Source of the DNA: Pseudomonadaceae bacterium SI-3
Lineage (GTDB): Bacteria; Pseudomonadota; Gammaproteobacteria; Pseudomonadales; Pseudomonadaceae
Reading direction: 5' to 3'
NCBI GenBank assembly: GCA_004010935.1
Contig: CP026511.1
Span: 434,001 to 498,000 of the forward strand
DNA length: 64,000 nucleotides
Shown here: piece after piece, positions 52,226 to 60,982 of the stretch
Numbering within the stretch: the first letter of the stretch is position 1
Layout: each line of letters opens with the position of its first letter
Program-made: the position numbers and the translations under genes
The notes under the pieces: model-generated
What the model was told of the DNA's origin: nothing
The model's input: only the letters and a program-made list of their open reading frames with translations
Databases searched by the model: none

Positions 52226-52530
52226 GCGTTTGGTAGGTCGGCTTGTGCTCGTTTTGGTGGGCTGAAGCCCATCCTACGGGTTTGCCTAGCACGGGCGGGC
52301 GCGGATTCTCGATCCGCATAGTAGGGTGGGCTTCAGCCCACCAATTGGCCTGCAGGCTCTTTAACCGGGTGCCGCGCCGGTGGGGGCCGCTGGCGCCATC
52401 CACGAAGTTGAATGCATTGCTGTCTACTTCTGGTGGGCTTCAGCCCATCAGCGTGTTCAAAGTTTGCATCGGTCGTGACACGACTTCGCGCCGCGGCGCG
52501 CTTTATTTCTTTCTGACTGCAGGGTTGGTG
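52226..52530. repeat. Three copies of a GGTGGGCTTCAGCCC palindrome
   Basis: Palindromic units lie at about 52257-52278, 52321-52342 and 52432-52449, in alternating orientation (GGTGGGCTGAAGCCCATCCTAC versus its complement). Together they fill most of this 305-bp gap between MmsA and the IclR gene. No ORF of note. Confidence 0.75.
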
Positions 52531-53295
52531 ATGCGCAGTACCCCCCGTGAAAAAGGTTCATCCATTACCCGCGTGCTCGAGATCATCGAAGCCGTAGCCA
52601 GCGCTGCGGAGCCGCTGACCCCCAGTGCATTGGCGGACAAGCTGGACATCCCCAAGCCGAGCGCCCACCGCTTGGTGCAGACGCTGGAGAAAGAGGGCTT
52701 CCTGCAGTTTGGCCTCAAGGGCGGTCTGCTGCCGGGCGATCGGCTGCATGCGACGGCGGTGAATATCCTGGGCAGCGGCCGCCACAAGGCGCTGCGTCAG
52801 GCGATCCTGCGGCAGTTGTCCGATGAGATCGGGGAAACCTGCGGCTTGTCGGTGCCGGATGGCCTGGACATGCTCTATTTTGATCGCGTGCAGACCAATT
52901 GGCCGTTGCAGATCAACCTACCCATCGGCAGTCATACGCCGCTCTGGTGCACGGCCAGCGGCAAGCTTTACCTTGCCTCGCTGCCGGACGACCAGCTGGA
53001 GCGCATCCTGCCCAGGCTGCCGATCCGGCAGATGGCGCGAAATACGGTCACCGATCTGAGTGCCTTACGTGACGACCTGGTGCGGATACGGGAAGAGGAT
53101 CTGGCCACCGATTCGGAGGAGTTCATCGACGGCATGGTCGCCTGCGCCGTCCCGGTGCGCGATGCCCGCGGCGAATTGAGCGCCTGTCTGTTCACCCATG
53201 CTCCGGTGATTCGCTGTTCGATGGAGTCACTGCTCGCCTTCGTGCCCCGCCTGCGCGCTGCGGCGAAGGAGCTGGAGGCGATCGTATCCGGCTGA
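52531..53295 (+). CDS. IclR-family transcriptional regulator
   Basis: 254 residues from ATG 52531 (MRSTPREKGSSITRVLEIIE), AGGG upstream. The winged helix-turn-helix (PLTPSALADKLDIPKPSAHRLVQTLEKEGFL) is followed by the IclR effector domain (GETCGLSVPDGLDMLYFDRV, SGKLYLASLPDDQLERIL, EFIDGMVACAVPVRDARGE). It likely controls the Fe-ADH/mmsA pair directly upstream. The frame is open to 52243 across the palindromic repeats, which is not a likely start. Confidence 0.9.
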   Translation: MRSTPREKGSSITRVLEIIEAVASAAEPLTPSALADKLDIPKPSAHRLVQTLEKEGFLQFGLKGGLLPGDRLHATAVNILGSGRHKALRQAILRQLSDEIGETCGLSVPDGLDMLYFDRVQTNWPLQINLPIGSHTPLWCTASGKLYLASLPDDQLERILPRLPIRQMARNTVTDLSALRDDLVRIREEDLATDSEEFIDGMVACAVPVRDARGELSACLFTHAPVIRCSMESLLAFVPRLRAAAKELEAIVSG

Positions 53296-53340
53296 TAGCC
53301 CACGCTGTATGCCAAACGACAAGACGGCCCCAGCCTGACT

Positions 53341-53408
53341 GTAGGAGCCAGCTTGCTGGCGATCCGCGGCCCCGCGAATGCCATGATCGCGAGCAAGCTC
53401 GCTCCTAC
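53341..53408. repeat. Inverted REP pair next to the IS110 element
   Basis: GTAGGAGCCAGCTTGCTGGC... at 53341-53364 and a facing variant GATCGCGAGCAAGCTCGCTC... at 53385-53408, 20 bp apart. The first unit is identical to the copy at 49284-49307. Confidence 0.85.
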
Positions 53409-53472
53409 ATAAAGCGCAGCAGCGCCGTTCGATGTTGCGGGTGTCGTCAGCAGGTAGATACCGTCTTCCCCA

Positions 53473-54444
53473 TTACCGAGCAAGGGCCAGTTGAGGGTCG
53501 AAACGCTGGCCCGATTTAAGTACCCCATAGGCGATGTGCAGCAGCTTGCGCATCGCTGCACAGACGATTTGTTTTCCGGATTTTCCTTTTGCACTCAGAC
53601 GCTCGCGTAGAGCACTAATGGCCGGGTTGTGTGTGAGCGAGCAGACCGCCGGCATGTAGAGCCCAGCCCTCAAGCGAGACGATCCTGTGCGGGATATGCG
53701 CGTCTGGCCTTTGTAGGAGCCAGACTCCTGAAGGCGGGGGTTCAGCCCGGCATAAGCGGTGATCGCGCGTGAGCTGGCGAAGCGTAACGGATCGCCCAGC
53801 TCAGCCAGCAACAGGGCTGCGGAACGATCGCCGATGCCATCAATGCTGGTCAGCAGGTCGCGTTTGTTGCGCAGGTCCGGGTCATCATCGATGTGGTCTC
53901 GGATCGCACGGAGCGTCTCTCCGATCTGCCGCTCGACATGGTGCAGCACTGAGTAGATTGAAGCCTGCACACTAGCGTCGGCCAGATCCAAGCGGTTGCG
54001 TTCCATTTGTTGGATCTCCTGCAGATCCTCCAAGCGCCGCACTAATGCTTTCAAGCGCCGGACGGCGGGAGGCTCAGGCTGCCAGGCCCGCAGATCGCTC
54101 TGGTGCCGCTCGCCATACTCAGCGATGAGTTTGGCGTCGACTTTGTCGGTCTTTACGCGCTGGAGCTGGCTTCGAGCGTAATAGGCGACCTGTGCAGGAT
54201 TGAGCACGCAGACCTGATAGCCTTTATCGTGAAGCCAGGTCGCGAGCGCTTCATGGTAAGCGCCGGTCGCTTCCATCACGATCCAGGCTTGGGCATTGGC
54301 GTGCTTGAGCAGCCACTGCTGGAGCGCTTCGAAACCGGCCACCTCGTTAGGCAATTTGGCCTTGGTGCGGTACTTGCCATTGGGCTGCTGGGTGGCGATG
54401 TCGAACGTGCGTTTGGCGATATCGATGCCGATGACGCTGGGCAT
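53473..54444 (-). CDS. IS110-family DEDD transposase
   Basis: 323 residues, intact. The RuvC-like DEDD domain has GIDIAKRTFD (Asp), MEATGAYHEALATWLHDKGYQV (Glu) and RVKTDKVDAKLIAEYG (Asp pair); the C-terminal Tnp_20 domain has LLTSIDGIGDRSAALLLAELGD and AYAGLNPRLQESGSYKGQTRISRTGSS with the conserved Ser. A strong AGGAGGAG ribosome site precedes the ATG. It should be active in recombination using a bridge RNA, as known for IS110. Confidence 0.95.
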   Translation of the reverse strand: MPSVIGIDIAKRTFDIATQQPNGKYRTKAKLPNEVAGFEALQQWLLKHANAQAWIVMEATGAYHEALATWLHDKGYQVCVLNPAQVAYYARSQLQRVKTDKVDAKLIAEYGERHQSDLRAWQPEPPAVRRLKALVRRLEDLQEIQQMERNRLDLADASVQASIYSVLHHVERQIGETLRAIRDHIDDDPDLRNKRDLLTSIDGIGDRSAALLLAELGDPLRFASSRAITAYAGLNPRLQESGSYKGQTRISRTGSSRLRAGLYMPAVCSLTHNPAISALRERLSAKGKSGKQIVCAAMRKLLHIAYGVLKSGQRFDPQLALAR

Positions 54445-54640
54445 AAGAACTCCTCCTGCTGGTTCAGAAAGATCAATACTTCACTCAGCTCTACCTTGCT
54501 GATGCGAGCTCTCGCCGGAGGCGGGCTCTGGATACCGTTCGAGCTGTAAGAGTGAGTATGGAAGGCCGCAGCGCTATCTACGTCGCAGGCTCAAAGCCTA
54601 AGGGTGGATACGGCTTTCTGACCTTCCCCCGATGATCAGT
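54445..54640 (-). ncRNA. Candidate IS110 bridge-RNA region
   Basis: This non-coding stretch upstream of the transposase contains short self-complementary runs (for example GAGCCCGCCTCCGGCGAGAGCTC on the minus strand). IS110-group elements are known to carry the bridge RNA at this transposase-proximal 5' end. No RNA boundary can be set without folding. Confidence 0.4.
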
Positions 54641-54680
54641 CGGGAACTATCACCCCAACATAGCGTGGTAGTCGAGATAC

Positions 54681-54808
54681 AAGGGTGGATGACGCTCTTT
54701 TCATCCACCGTGATTCCGCTCAGTGAATCGCGCCCCACGAATTGGTGGAGCGCAACCGGTGCCGTCGCCTGGTGGATCGGTGGATCGGTGAAGCGTGATC
54801 CACCCTAC
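54681..54808. repeat. Second copy of the nested GGGTGGAT palindromic repeat
   Basis: AAGGGTGGATGACGC (from 54681) and ATCCACCCTAC (54798-54808) flank inner CATCCACC and GGTGGATC segments, the same layout as 2162-2265. It lies between the IS element and the rep stop. Confidence 0.7.
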
Positions 54809-54833
54809 GTTTGCTTGAGTCGTGCAGGCGCCG

Positions 54834-56843
54834 CTACTTCTTCAACATCGCCCGCATCGCTGCCAGTGCATCGTTGCCGCGCGCGGCTTTCACCTCTACC
54901 GGCGCGTCTTCCTGGCCTTCCCACTCCAGGTCTTCCTGGGGCAGCTCGTCGAGGAAGCGGCTGGGCATGCATTCGATGATTTCCCCGTACTGCTTGCGCT
55001 TGGCGGCAAAGGTCATGGCCAGGTTCTGCCGCGCCCGGGTGATGCCGACGTAGGCCAGGCGGCGTTCTTCCTCGATGGTGTCGGCTTCGATGCTGGAGCG
55101 GTGCGGGAGGATTTCTTCCTCCATGCCAAGGATGAACACGTACGGAAACTCCAGCCCCTTGGATGCATGCAGGGTCATCATCTGCACGCCGTCAGCGCCT
55201 TCTTCCTCTTCCTGCTGACGTTCGAGCATGTCGCGCAGCACCAGTTTGGCGATGGCTTCCTCGATGGTCATCTCGCCTTCTTCGTCTTTCTCCAGCGTGT
55301 TTTTCAGCGCATCGATGAGGAACCAGACGTTGCCCATGCGGAAGTCGGCGGCCTTGTCACTGGACGTCTGTCCACGCACCCAGGTCTCGTAGTCAATATC
55401 CATGACCATACTGCGCAGCGCAGCGATCGGGTCGTTCTGCGCGCACTGCATGCGCAGGTTGTCCATGTAGCGCTTGAAGCGTGACAGGCGATCAGTGAAG
55501 CGGCTGTCCAGATGCTCGCCCAGCCCCATCTCGTCGCAGGCGGTATACATGGAAATCTTGCGCGCGGTGGCGTAGTTGCCGAGTTTTTCCAGGGTGGTAG
55601 AACCGATTTCCCGGCGCGGCACGTTGATCACGCGAAGGAAGGCATTGTCGTCGTCCGGATTGACCAGCAAGCGGAAGTAGCTCATTAGGTCTTTTACTTC
55701 CTGGCGAGCAAAGAAACTGGTGCCGCCGGACAGGCGATAGGGAATCTGGTGGTGCTGCAGCTTCAGCTCGATCAGCTTGGCCTGGTAGTTGCCGCGGTAG
55801 AGGATGGCGAAATCACTGTAGGGCCGCTGGGTCTTCAGGTGCAGGGTGAGGATTTCCATGGCCACACGCTCGGCCTCGGCTTCCTCGTTGCGGCAACGAA
55901 TCACGCGGATCGCGTCGCCATGACCCATCTCCGACCAAAGCTGTTTCTCGAAGGCGTGCGGGTTATTGGCGATCAGCACGTTCGCGCATTTAAGGATGCG
56001 ACTGGTGGAGCGGTAGTTCTGCTCGAGCATCACCACCTTCAGCGAGGGAAAGTCATCCTTCAGCTGCATCAGGTTTTCCGGCCGTGCGCCGCGCCAGGCG
56101 TAGATCGACTGGTCGTCGTCGCCCACTACGGTGAAATGCGCGCGCTCCTGCACCAGCAGCTTCACCAGCAGGTACTGGCTGGCGTTGGTGTCCTGATACT
56201 CGTCCACCAGCATGTAGCGGACCTTGTTGCGCCACTTCTCCAACACCTCGGGGTGGTTCTGGAACAGCTTCACCGGCTGCATGATGAGGTCGTCGAAATC
56301 CACCGCGTTGTACGCCTTGAGCGTGCGCTGATAGTGCGTATAGACGATGGCCGCGGTTTGTTCCTTCGGATTGCGAGCATTGGCCAGCGCCTCTTCAGGA
56401 ATGATCAGGTCATTCTTCCAGCTGCCGATGTAGCCCTTGATCTCGTCCACGCCGTCATCGCCGGCGTATTCCTTCTGCATGATGTCGGTCAGCAGCGCCT
56501 TGATGTCACCTTCGTCGAAGATTGAAAAGCCGGGCTTGTAACCCAACTTGGCGTATTCCTTGCGAATGATGTTCAGACCGAGGTTATGAAAGGTCGAGAC
56601 CGTCAGGCCGCGGCCTTCTCCGCCGCGTAGCAGGCTGCTGACGCGCTCCTTCATCTCGCGGGCGGCCTTGTTGGTGAAGGTCACGGCGACGATGTACTGA
56701 GCGCGAATGCCACATTGCTGGATCAGGTAGGCGATCTTGCGAGTGATCACGCTGGTCTTGCCGGAGCCGGCGCCGGCGAGCACCAGCATGGGGCCGCCGA
56801 CGTAGTTCACGGCTTCCTGCTGCCGGGGATTGAGTCGGGACAT
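54834..56843 (-). CDS. rep: ATP-dependent DNA helicase Rep
   Basis: 669 residues, the Rep length. Superfamily 1 motifs: Walker A AGAGSGKTSVIT, DEYQDTNASQY (motif II), GDDDQSIYAWRGARPEN (III), QNYRSTSRILK (IV), and VQMMTLHASKGLEFPYVFI (V). It unwinds 3'-5' ahead of the replisome. It is a single gene; the IS-flanked accessory block ends at its stop. Confidence 0.97.
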   Translation of the reverse strand: MSRLNPRQQEAVNYVGGPMLVLAGAGSGKTSVITRKIAYLIQQCGIRAQYIVAVTFTNKAAREMKERVSSLLRGGEGRGLTVSTFHNLGLNIIRKEYAKLGYKPGFSIFDEGDIKALLTDIMQKEYAGDDGVDEIKGYIGSWKNDLIIPEEALANARNPKEQTAAIVYTHYQRTLKAYNAVDFDDLIMQPVKLFQNHPEVLEKWRNKVRYMLVDEYQDTNASQYLLVKLLVQERAHFTVVGDDDQSIYAWRGARPENLMQLKDDFPSLKVVMLEQNYRSTSRILKCANVLIANNPHAFEKQLWSEMGHGDAIRVIRCRNEEAEAERVAMEILTLHLKTQRPYSDFAILYRGNYQAKLIELKLQHHQIPYRLSGGTSFFARQEVKDLMSYFRLLVNPDDDNAFLRVINVPRREIGSTTLEKLGNYATARKISMYTACDEMGLGEHLDSRFTDRLSRFKRYMDNLRMQCAQNDPIAALRSMVMDIDYETWVRGQTSSDKAADFRMGNVWFLIDALKNTLEKDEEGEMTIEEAIAKLVLRDMLERQQEEEEGADGVQMMTLHASKGLEFPYVFILGMEEEILPHRSSIEADTIEEERRLAYVGITRARQNLAMTFAAKRKQYGEIIECMPSRFLDELPQEDLEWEGQEDAPVEVKAARGNDALAAMRAMLKK

Positions 56844-57087
56844 CGTCGTTTGGTCTATCGAAACGGGGGCGAGAGTTTAGCAGGGCTATGGCTGTGAATT
56901 GGTGCTGTCGACCGGCTGCGGCTACCGGTCGTCGCCAGCGAGGCTGGGTTATCCATTGCAATGCTCTAGTCTATGCGCCGCGGCGCCCGCTTTAGGCTGC
57001 TCAGCTTGCCGCCCCGCTTCACACAGGGAGGTGTAACCGTCGAGGTGGCAATACTGCCTTCTGCTCCGTACGAACCGGGGAAACACC

Positions 57088-58749
57088 GTGACATCTTCTA
57101 TACAACCCATGCGTCTGGTTCTGCTGGCCGATGTGCCCACGTGGACCGAAGAGCTTCAGGTTGCCCTGTCGTCCGTGCGCGGCCGCCATCGGCTGAGCGT
57201 GGCTGAAGACTGGTCGGCCGCCATCGATCTGCTTGCCGAGTCCGGTCACGCCTTGTTGATTGCCACGCCGGGCTGTCGCCCCGCCTCGGCGCACTTCCCC
57301 TGGCCTACCGTTTTGTTGCTCGAAGACGAGCCCGCGGAGCTGCCGGAAGGCGTCATCGACTGGCTTCCCGGTCCCCGTTTGAGTACCGACATGCTGCGGC
57401 GTTGTGTGCGCTATGCCCGCGAACGGTGCAACTTGGAGGGCGCCCTGCAAAGGCTGGCCGTGCAGGACCCGCTGACTGGCATTGCCAATCGCCAAGGGTT
57501 TCAGGCATTGCTTGCATCGCGCCTGGCCGAGCACGAAGGAGAAGGACTGACGCTTGGGTGCCTGGATCTGGATAACTTTCGCCGGGTCAACGATGCGCTG
57601 GGGCATCAGGCTGGCGACCGTCTGATTCTGCAAGTCGTGGCGCGCCTGAAGGCACAGCTGGAAGTGGGTGACACCCTGGCCCGCCTGGGTGGCGACGAGT
57701 TTGCATTGTTGCTCGATACCGAGCGGCAGCCTGATCGCGCTGATCGGATCGCTGACCGAATTGTCGAGGCACTGGCCGAGCCCTACTGGATTGACGGCGA
57801 CACCCTGATGCTCGGCTGCAGTCTTGGGCTGGCGAATGCGAAGGCCGATACGGACCCGGACCAACTGCTCTGGCTGGCGCAGGTGGCCATGCGCCAAGCC
57901 AAGGCGAGTCAAGGCTGTTCCTGGTATCTCTACAATGAGCGGGTCAACCGCAGCGCCAGTCACCTTGCTGATCTGGAAGGCGAGCTGCGTCGGGCGCTGC
58001 GGCGCGATGACCTTGAGCTGCACTATCAGCCGCGACTCTGCATCGACACCGGCCGCATCGTTGGTATGGAGGCGCTGGTGCGCTGGCCGCACGCCGAGCG
58101 TGGTCTTCTTGGGCCAGACGAATTTATCCCCATGGCCGAAGAAAGCGGCTTGATTGTGCCGCTCGGCTACTGGGTGATCGCGCGGGCGCTGCGCGACATG
58201 CAAAGCCTACGCGAAAGCGGTGCAGGCGAGCTGCATATGGCCGTCAACCTATCGTTCCGCCAGTTTCAGGACAGCCAGTTGCTGGCAACCCTGAAGCGGC
58301 TGATCGAGGAGCGCGGTGTGGATCCGCATTGGCTGGAGTTCGAACTCACTGAAACCGCAGTGATGCGCCGCAGCGATCAGGTTCGCGGCACCATGAACGC
58401 CCTGGCGGCGCTAGGTGTGCGCTTCTCGCTGGATGATTTCGGTACCGGTTTCTCCTCGTTCGTACACCTGAGTCGACTACCGATCAGTCTGCTCAAGATT
58501 GACAAGAGTTTTGTCGGTCAGATGGCGGCGCGCCCCCAGAATGGGCGACTGGTGCGCGCGATGATCAGCCTCGCGCATGACCTGGGTCTGGAGGTGGTAG
58601 CCGAAGGGGTGGAGGGCGCCGCTCAGCTCGGTCAGCTGCGTCGCTTCGGAGCCGATCAGGTTCAAGGCTATCTGATCAGCAAGCCGCTGCCGCTTGCGGA
58701 GCTCAGGCCCTTTCTCAATCGTGGCCGGACGGCCGAAGCCAGTTGCTGA
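57088..58749 (+). CDS. GGDEF-EAL dual-domain protein with degenerate receiver-like N-terminus
   Basis: 553 residues from GTG 57088, with GGGG upstream; ATG 57109 is an alternative. Residues 8-110 resemble a receiver fold but lack the phospho-acceptor Asp. The GGDEF domain has DLDNFRRVNDALGHQAGD and RLGGDEFALLLD (canonical active site) with no I-site RxxD. The EAL domain has MEALVRW, LEFELTET, DDFGTGFSS, LKIDKSFV and VAEGVE, all catalytic residues present. It may both make and degrade c-di-GMP. No membrane span. Confidence 0.9.
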   Translation: MTSSIQPMRLVLLADVPTWTEELQVALSSVRGRHRLSVAEDWSAAIDLLAESGHALLIATPGCRPASAHFPWPTVLLLEDEPAELPEGVIDWLPGPRLSTDMLRRCVRYARERCNLEGALQRLAVQDPLTGIANRQGFQALLASRLAEHEGEGLTLGCLDLDNFRRVNDALGHQAGDRLILQVVARLKAQLEVGDTLARLGGDEFALLLDTERQPDRADRIADRIVEALAEPYWIDGDTLMLGCSLGLANAKADTDPDQLLWLAQVAMRQAKASQGCSWYLYNERVNRSASHLADLEGELRRALRRDDLELHYQPRLCIDTGRIVGMEALVRWPHAERGLLGPDEFIPMAEESGLIVPLGYWVIARALRDMQSLRESGAGELHMAVNLSFRQFQDSQLLATLKRLIEERGVDPHWLEFELTETAVMRRSDQVRGTMNALAALGVRFSLDDFGTGFSSFVHLSRLPISLLKIDKSFVGQMAARPQNGRLVRAMISLAHDLGLEVVAEGVEGAAQLGQLRRFGADQVQGYLISKPLPLAELRPFLNRGRTAEASC

Positions 58750-58755
58750 AACGAA

Positions 58756-58778
58756 GCGCCGGGCTTAGAGCCCGGCGC
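58756..58778. terminator. Bidirectional terminator between the GGDEF-EAL and BetT genes
   Basis: GCGCCGGGCT (58756-58765) and AGCCCGGCGC (58769-58778), loop TAG. GTTGTTGCTT follows on the plus strand. It separates two convergent genes. Confidence 0.8.
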
Positions 58779-58786
58779 GTTGTTGC

Positions 58787-60757
58787 TTAGCGAACCATGT
58801 GCAGGAAGTGCATGTGCTTCTCGTACTGGTCCAGGATGTCGCCGATCACGCCATCACGGCTCCAGCCCATCACGTCATAATTCTGCCCGCCTTCCCTGAG
58901 GTGAACCTCGGCGCGGAAGTAGGTCGCCTCGTCAGAATCGCCCTCTTCGGTGGCAACAAAACTCGGCATCGGATAGCCGCGCGGGCGGATCTGGTAGATG
59001 AAATCAGGCGCGCCCTCATGGGTGATCTGCAGCCCGGTGCGGTTGTCTTCACCGCCTGTAAGCTCCACGGCGTACCCCTGCTTGCGCAGTTCTTCCGCCA
59101 CTTCAGCGCACGCGGGCGCCGCGATTGCAACGATGAAGCGCTCCACGTCGCGACGGCGTGGGTACTTGGTCAGGTTCTGCACTCGACGGCGCCAGCCACC
59201 TTCAGACTGCGGCGCTGTGGGCGTGGTGCTGACCGTCTGATAGCGCAAGCCTTGTTTGGTGGCATCCACGCGCAACGCCTTGAGCAAGCCCCACATGGCG
59301 CAGAGCAGCACGATGGTGAAGGGCAAGGCACTGGCAATGGTTGCGGTCTGCAGCGCGGTCAGGCCGTCCGCAAGCAGCAGGGCGATGGCGACCGCTCCCA
59401 TGGAACCGGCCCAGAACACGCGCTGCCACACAGGTGTCTGGCCTTGACCGCCGGAGGCGAGCATGTCCACGACCAGCGCACCGGAGTCCGCCGAGGTGAC
59501 GAAGAACACCACCACCATGATGATTGCGATCAGCGACAGCAGCGAGGCGAAGGGGAAATACTCGAGGAAGGCGAACAGTGCCAGTGAGCTGTCTCGCTCG
59601 ATGGCTTCGCCCAGGCTGGTGACGTGTTCCCAGAGGATCATGTGGATCGCTGTATCGCCGAACACAGTCATCCACAGCAGGGTGAAGGCTGTCGGGACCA
59701 GCAGCACGCCGGTGACGAATTCGCGGATGGTGCGACCTCGCGAAATGCGCGCGATAAACAGCCCAACGAAGGGCGACCAGGCCAGCCACCAGCCCCAGTA
59801 GAACAGCGTCCAGCCGCCTATCCAGTCGTTCGGCTCGTAGGCGTAGAGGTTGAAGGTCGCGGTGACGATCTGTGAGAAGTAGTTACCGGTGTTCTGCACG
59901 AATGTCTGCAGGATGAACACGGTCGGCCCGGCAATCAGCACCAGCAACAGCAACAGGACGGCCAGCGTCAGGTTCAGTTCCGAGAGTCTCCGTACGCCCT
60001 TGTCTAGGCCAGTCACCACCGAGATAGTCGCCAGCACGGTGGTGCCCGCAATCAGTGCGATCTGCACCGGGACGGAAATGGGCACGCCATACAGGTGATT
60101 CAGTCCTGTGTTGATCTGCGTGACACCCAGCCCCAGCGAAGTGGCGACGCCGAGGACGGTGCCGATAATGGCGAAGATGTCTACCGCATGGCCGATCGGG
60201 CCGTAGATGCGTTCGCCAATCAGTGGGTACAGGGCGGAGCGCAGCGTCAGTGGCAAGCCCTGCCGATAGCTGAAGTAGGCCAGAATCATCGCGACGATCG
60301 CGTAGATGGCCCAGGCATGCAGGCCCCAGTGGAAGAAGGTGATCTTCATGGCCTCGCGCGCAGCAGCGACGGTGCCGCCTTCGCCAACCGGCGGCGAGAG
60401 GAAGTGCATGACCGGCTCGGCGACGCCAAAGAACATCAGGCCGATGCCCATGCCTGCCGAGAACAGCATCGAGAACCAGGTCAGATAGCTGTAGTCCGGC
60501 TCGCTGTGGTCAGGGCCCAGCTTGATCTCGCCATAGCGGCTGAGCGCCAGCAATACAACCATCAGCAGGATGATGGCGACTGCAAGAATGTAGAGCCAGC
60601 TGACATTGGCGATGATCCAGGCCTGGACATCGCTGAACATGCCTTGAGCATGTTCCGGAGTGGCGACGCTGTAGATCACTAGCAACAGGATGAGCACGGC
60701 AGAGCCGTAGAACACCGGGGGATTGAGGGTGGGAGAGGAAGACTTGTTGGCCTCCAT
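58787..60757 (-). CDS. betT: BCCT-family transporter, BetT-like
   Basis: 656 residues. Twelve spans, with BCCT signatures SAGMGIGLMFFGVAEPVMHF, FFHWGLHAWAIYAIV and WTLFYWGWWLAWSPFVGLFIARIS. The last about 150 residues are a cytoplasmic regulatory domain (TKYPRRRDVERFIVAI, then GDILDQYEKHMHFLHMVR), as in BetT and other osmosensing choline/betaine carriers. It imports choline or a betaine with a cation. AAGGAG is the ribosome site. No betAB genes are in the window. Confidence 0.9.
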   Translation of the reverse strand: MEANKSSSPTLNPPVFYGSAVLILLLVIYSVATPEHAQGMFSDVQAWIIANVSWLYILAVAIILLMVVLLALSRYGEIKLGPDHSEPDYSYLTWFSMLFSAGMGIGLMFFGVAEPVMHFLSPPVGEGGTVAAAREAMKITFFHWGLHAWAIYAIVAMILAYFSYRQGLPLTLRSALYPLIGERIYGPIGHAVDIFAIIGTVLGVATSLGLGVTQINTGLNHLYGVPISVPVQIALIAGTTVLATISVVTGLDKGVRRLSELNLTLAVLLLLLVLIAGPTVFILQTFVQNTGNYFSQIVTATFNLYAYEPNDWIGGWTLFYWGWWLAWSPFVGLFIARISRGRTIREFVTGVLLVPTAFTLLWMTVFGDTAIHMILWEHVTSLGEAIERDSSLALFAFLEYFPFASLLSLIAIIMVVVFFVTSADSGALVVDMLASGGQGQTPVWQRVFWAGSMGAVAIALLLADGLTALQTATIASALPFTIVLLCAMWGLLKALRVDATKQGLRYQTVSTTPTAPQSEGGWRRRVQNLTKYPRRRDVERFIVAIAAPACAEVAEELRKQGYAVELTGGEDNRTGLQITHEGAPDFIYQIRPRGYPMPSFVATEEGDSDEATYFRAEVHLREGGQNYDVMGWSRDGVIGDILDQYEKHMHFLHMVR

Positions 60758-60982
60758 GCTGCGCTCCTTGATAACCGATTGGGGAGTGGCCGCCTGTGGC
60801 GAAGAGGACGCAATCTAACATACTGGTCAGCTTTCGACCGGGCCCGCTCCGCGGCGATGGGGTTGGACCCTTGGTTGTGACCGCACCCAGCAGCACGTTG
60901 CAGCGTATTTTTCTCACTTTGTCGGGAGGCTGTTCGAGCCCTGCCGATGACCGTTGAGCCGGGCAGGAAGCTGTTTCGGGTT

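Larger units (their letters stand above)
53410..54640 (-). mobile_element. IS110-family insertion sequence (ends approximate)
   Basis: The element is defined by the transposase at 53473-54444 and non-coding flanks. IS110 elements lack long terminal inverted repeats, so exact ends cannot be set by eye; I place them between the REP pair (ends 53408) and the start of the GGGTGGAT repeat (about 54681). The 5' flank of the transposase (about 54445-54640) is the longer non-coding end. Confidence 0.7.

Noticed and set aside
53457..54680. GATAC on both sides of the IS110 element (53457 and 54676) as a target duplication
   Set aside because: Only five bases; IS110 elements do not normally make such duplications, so it may be chance.
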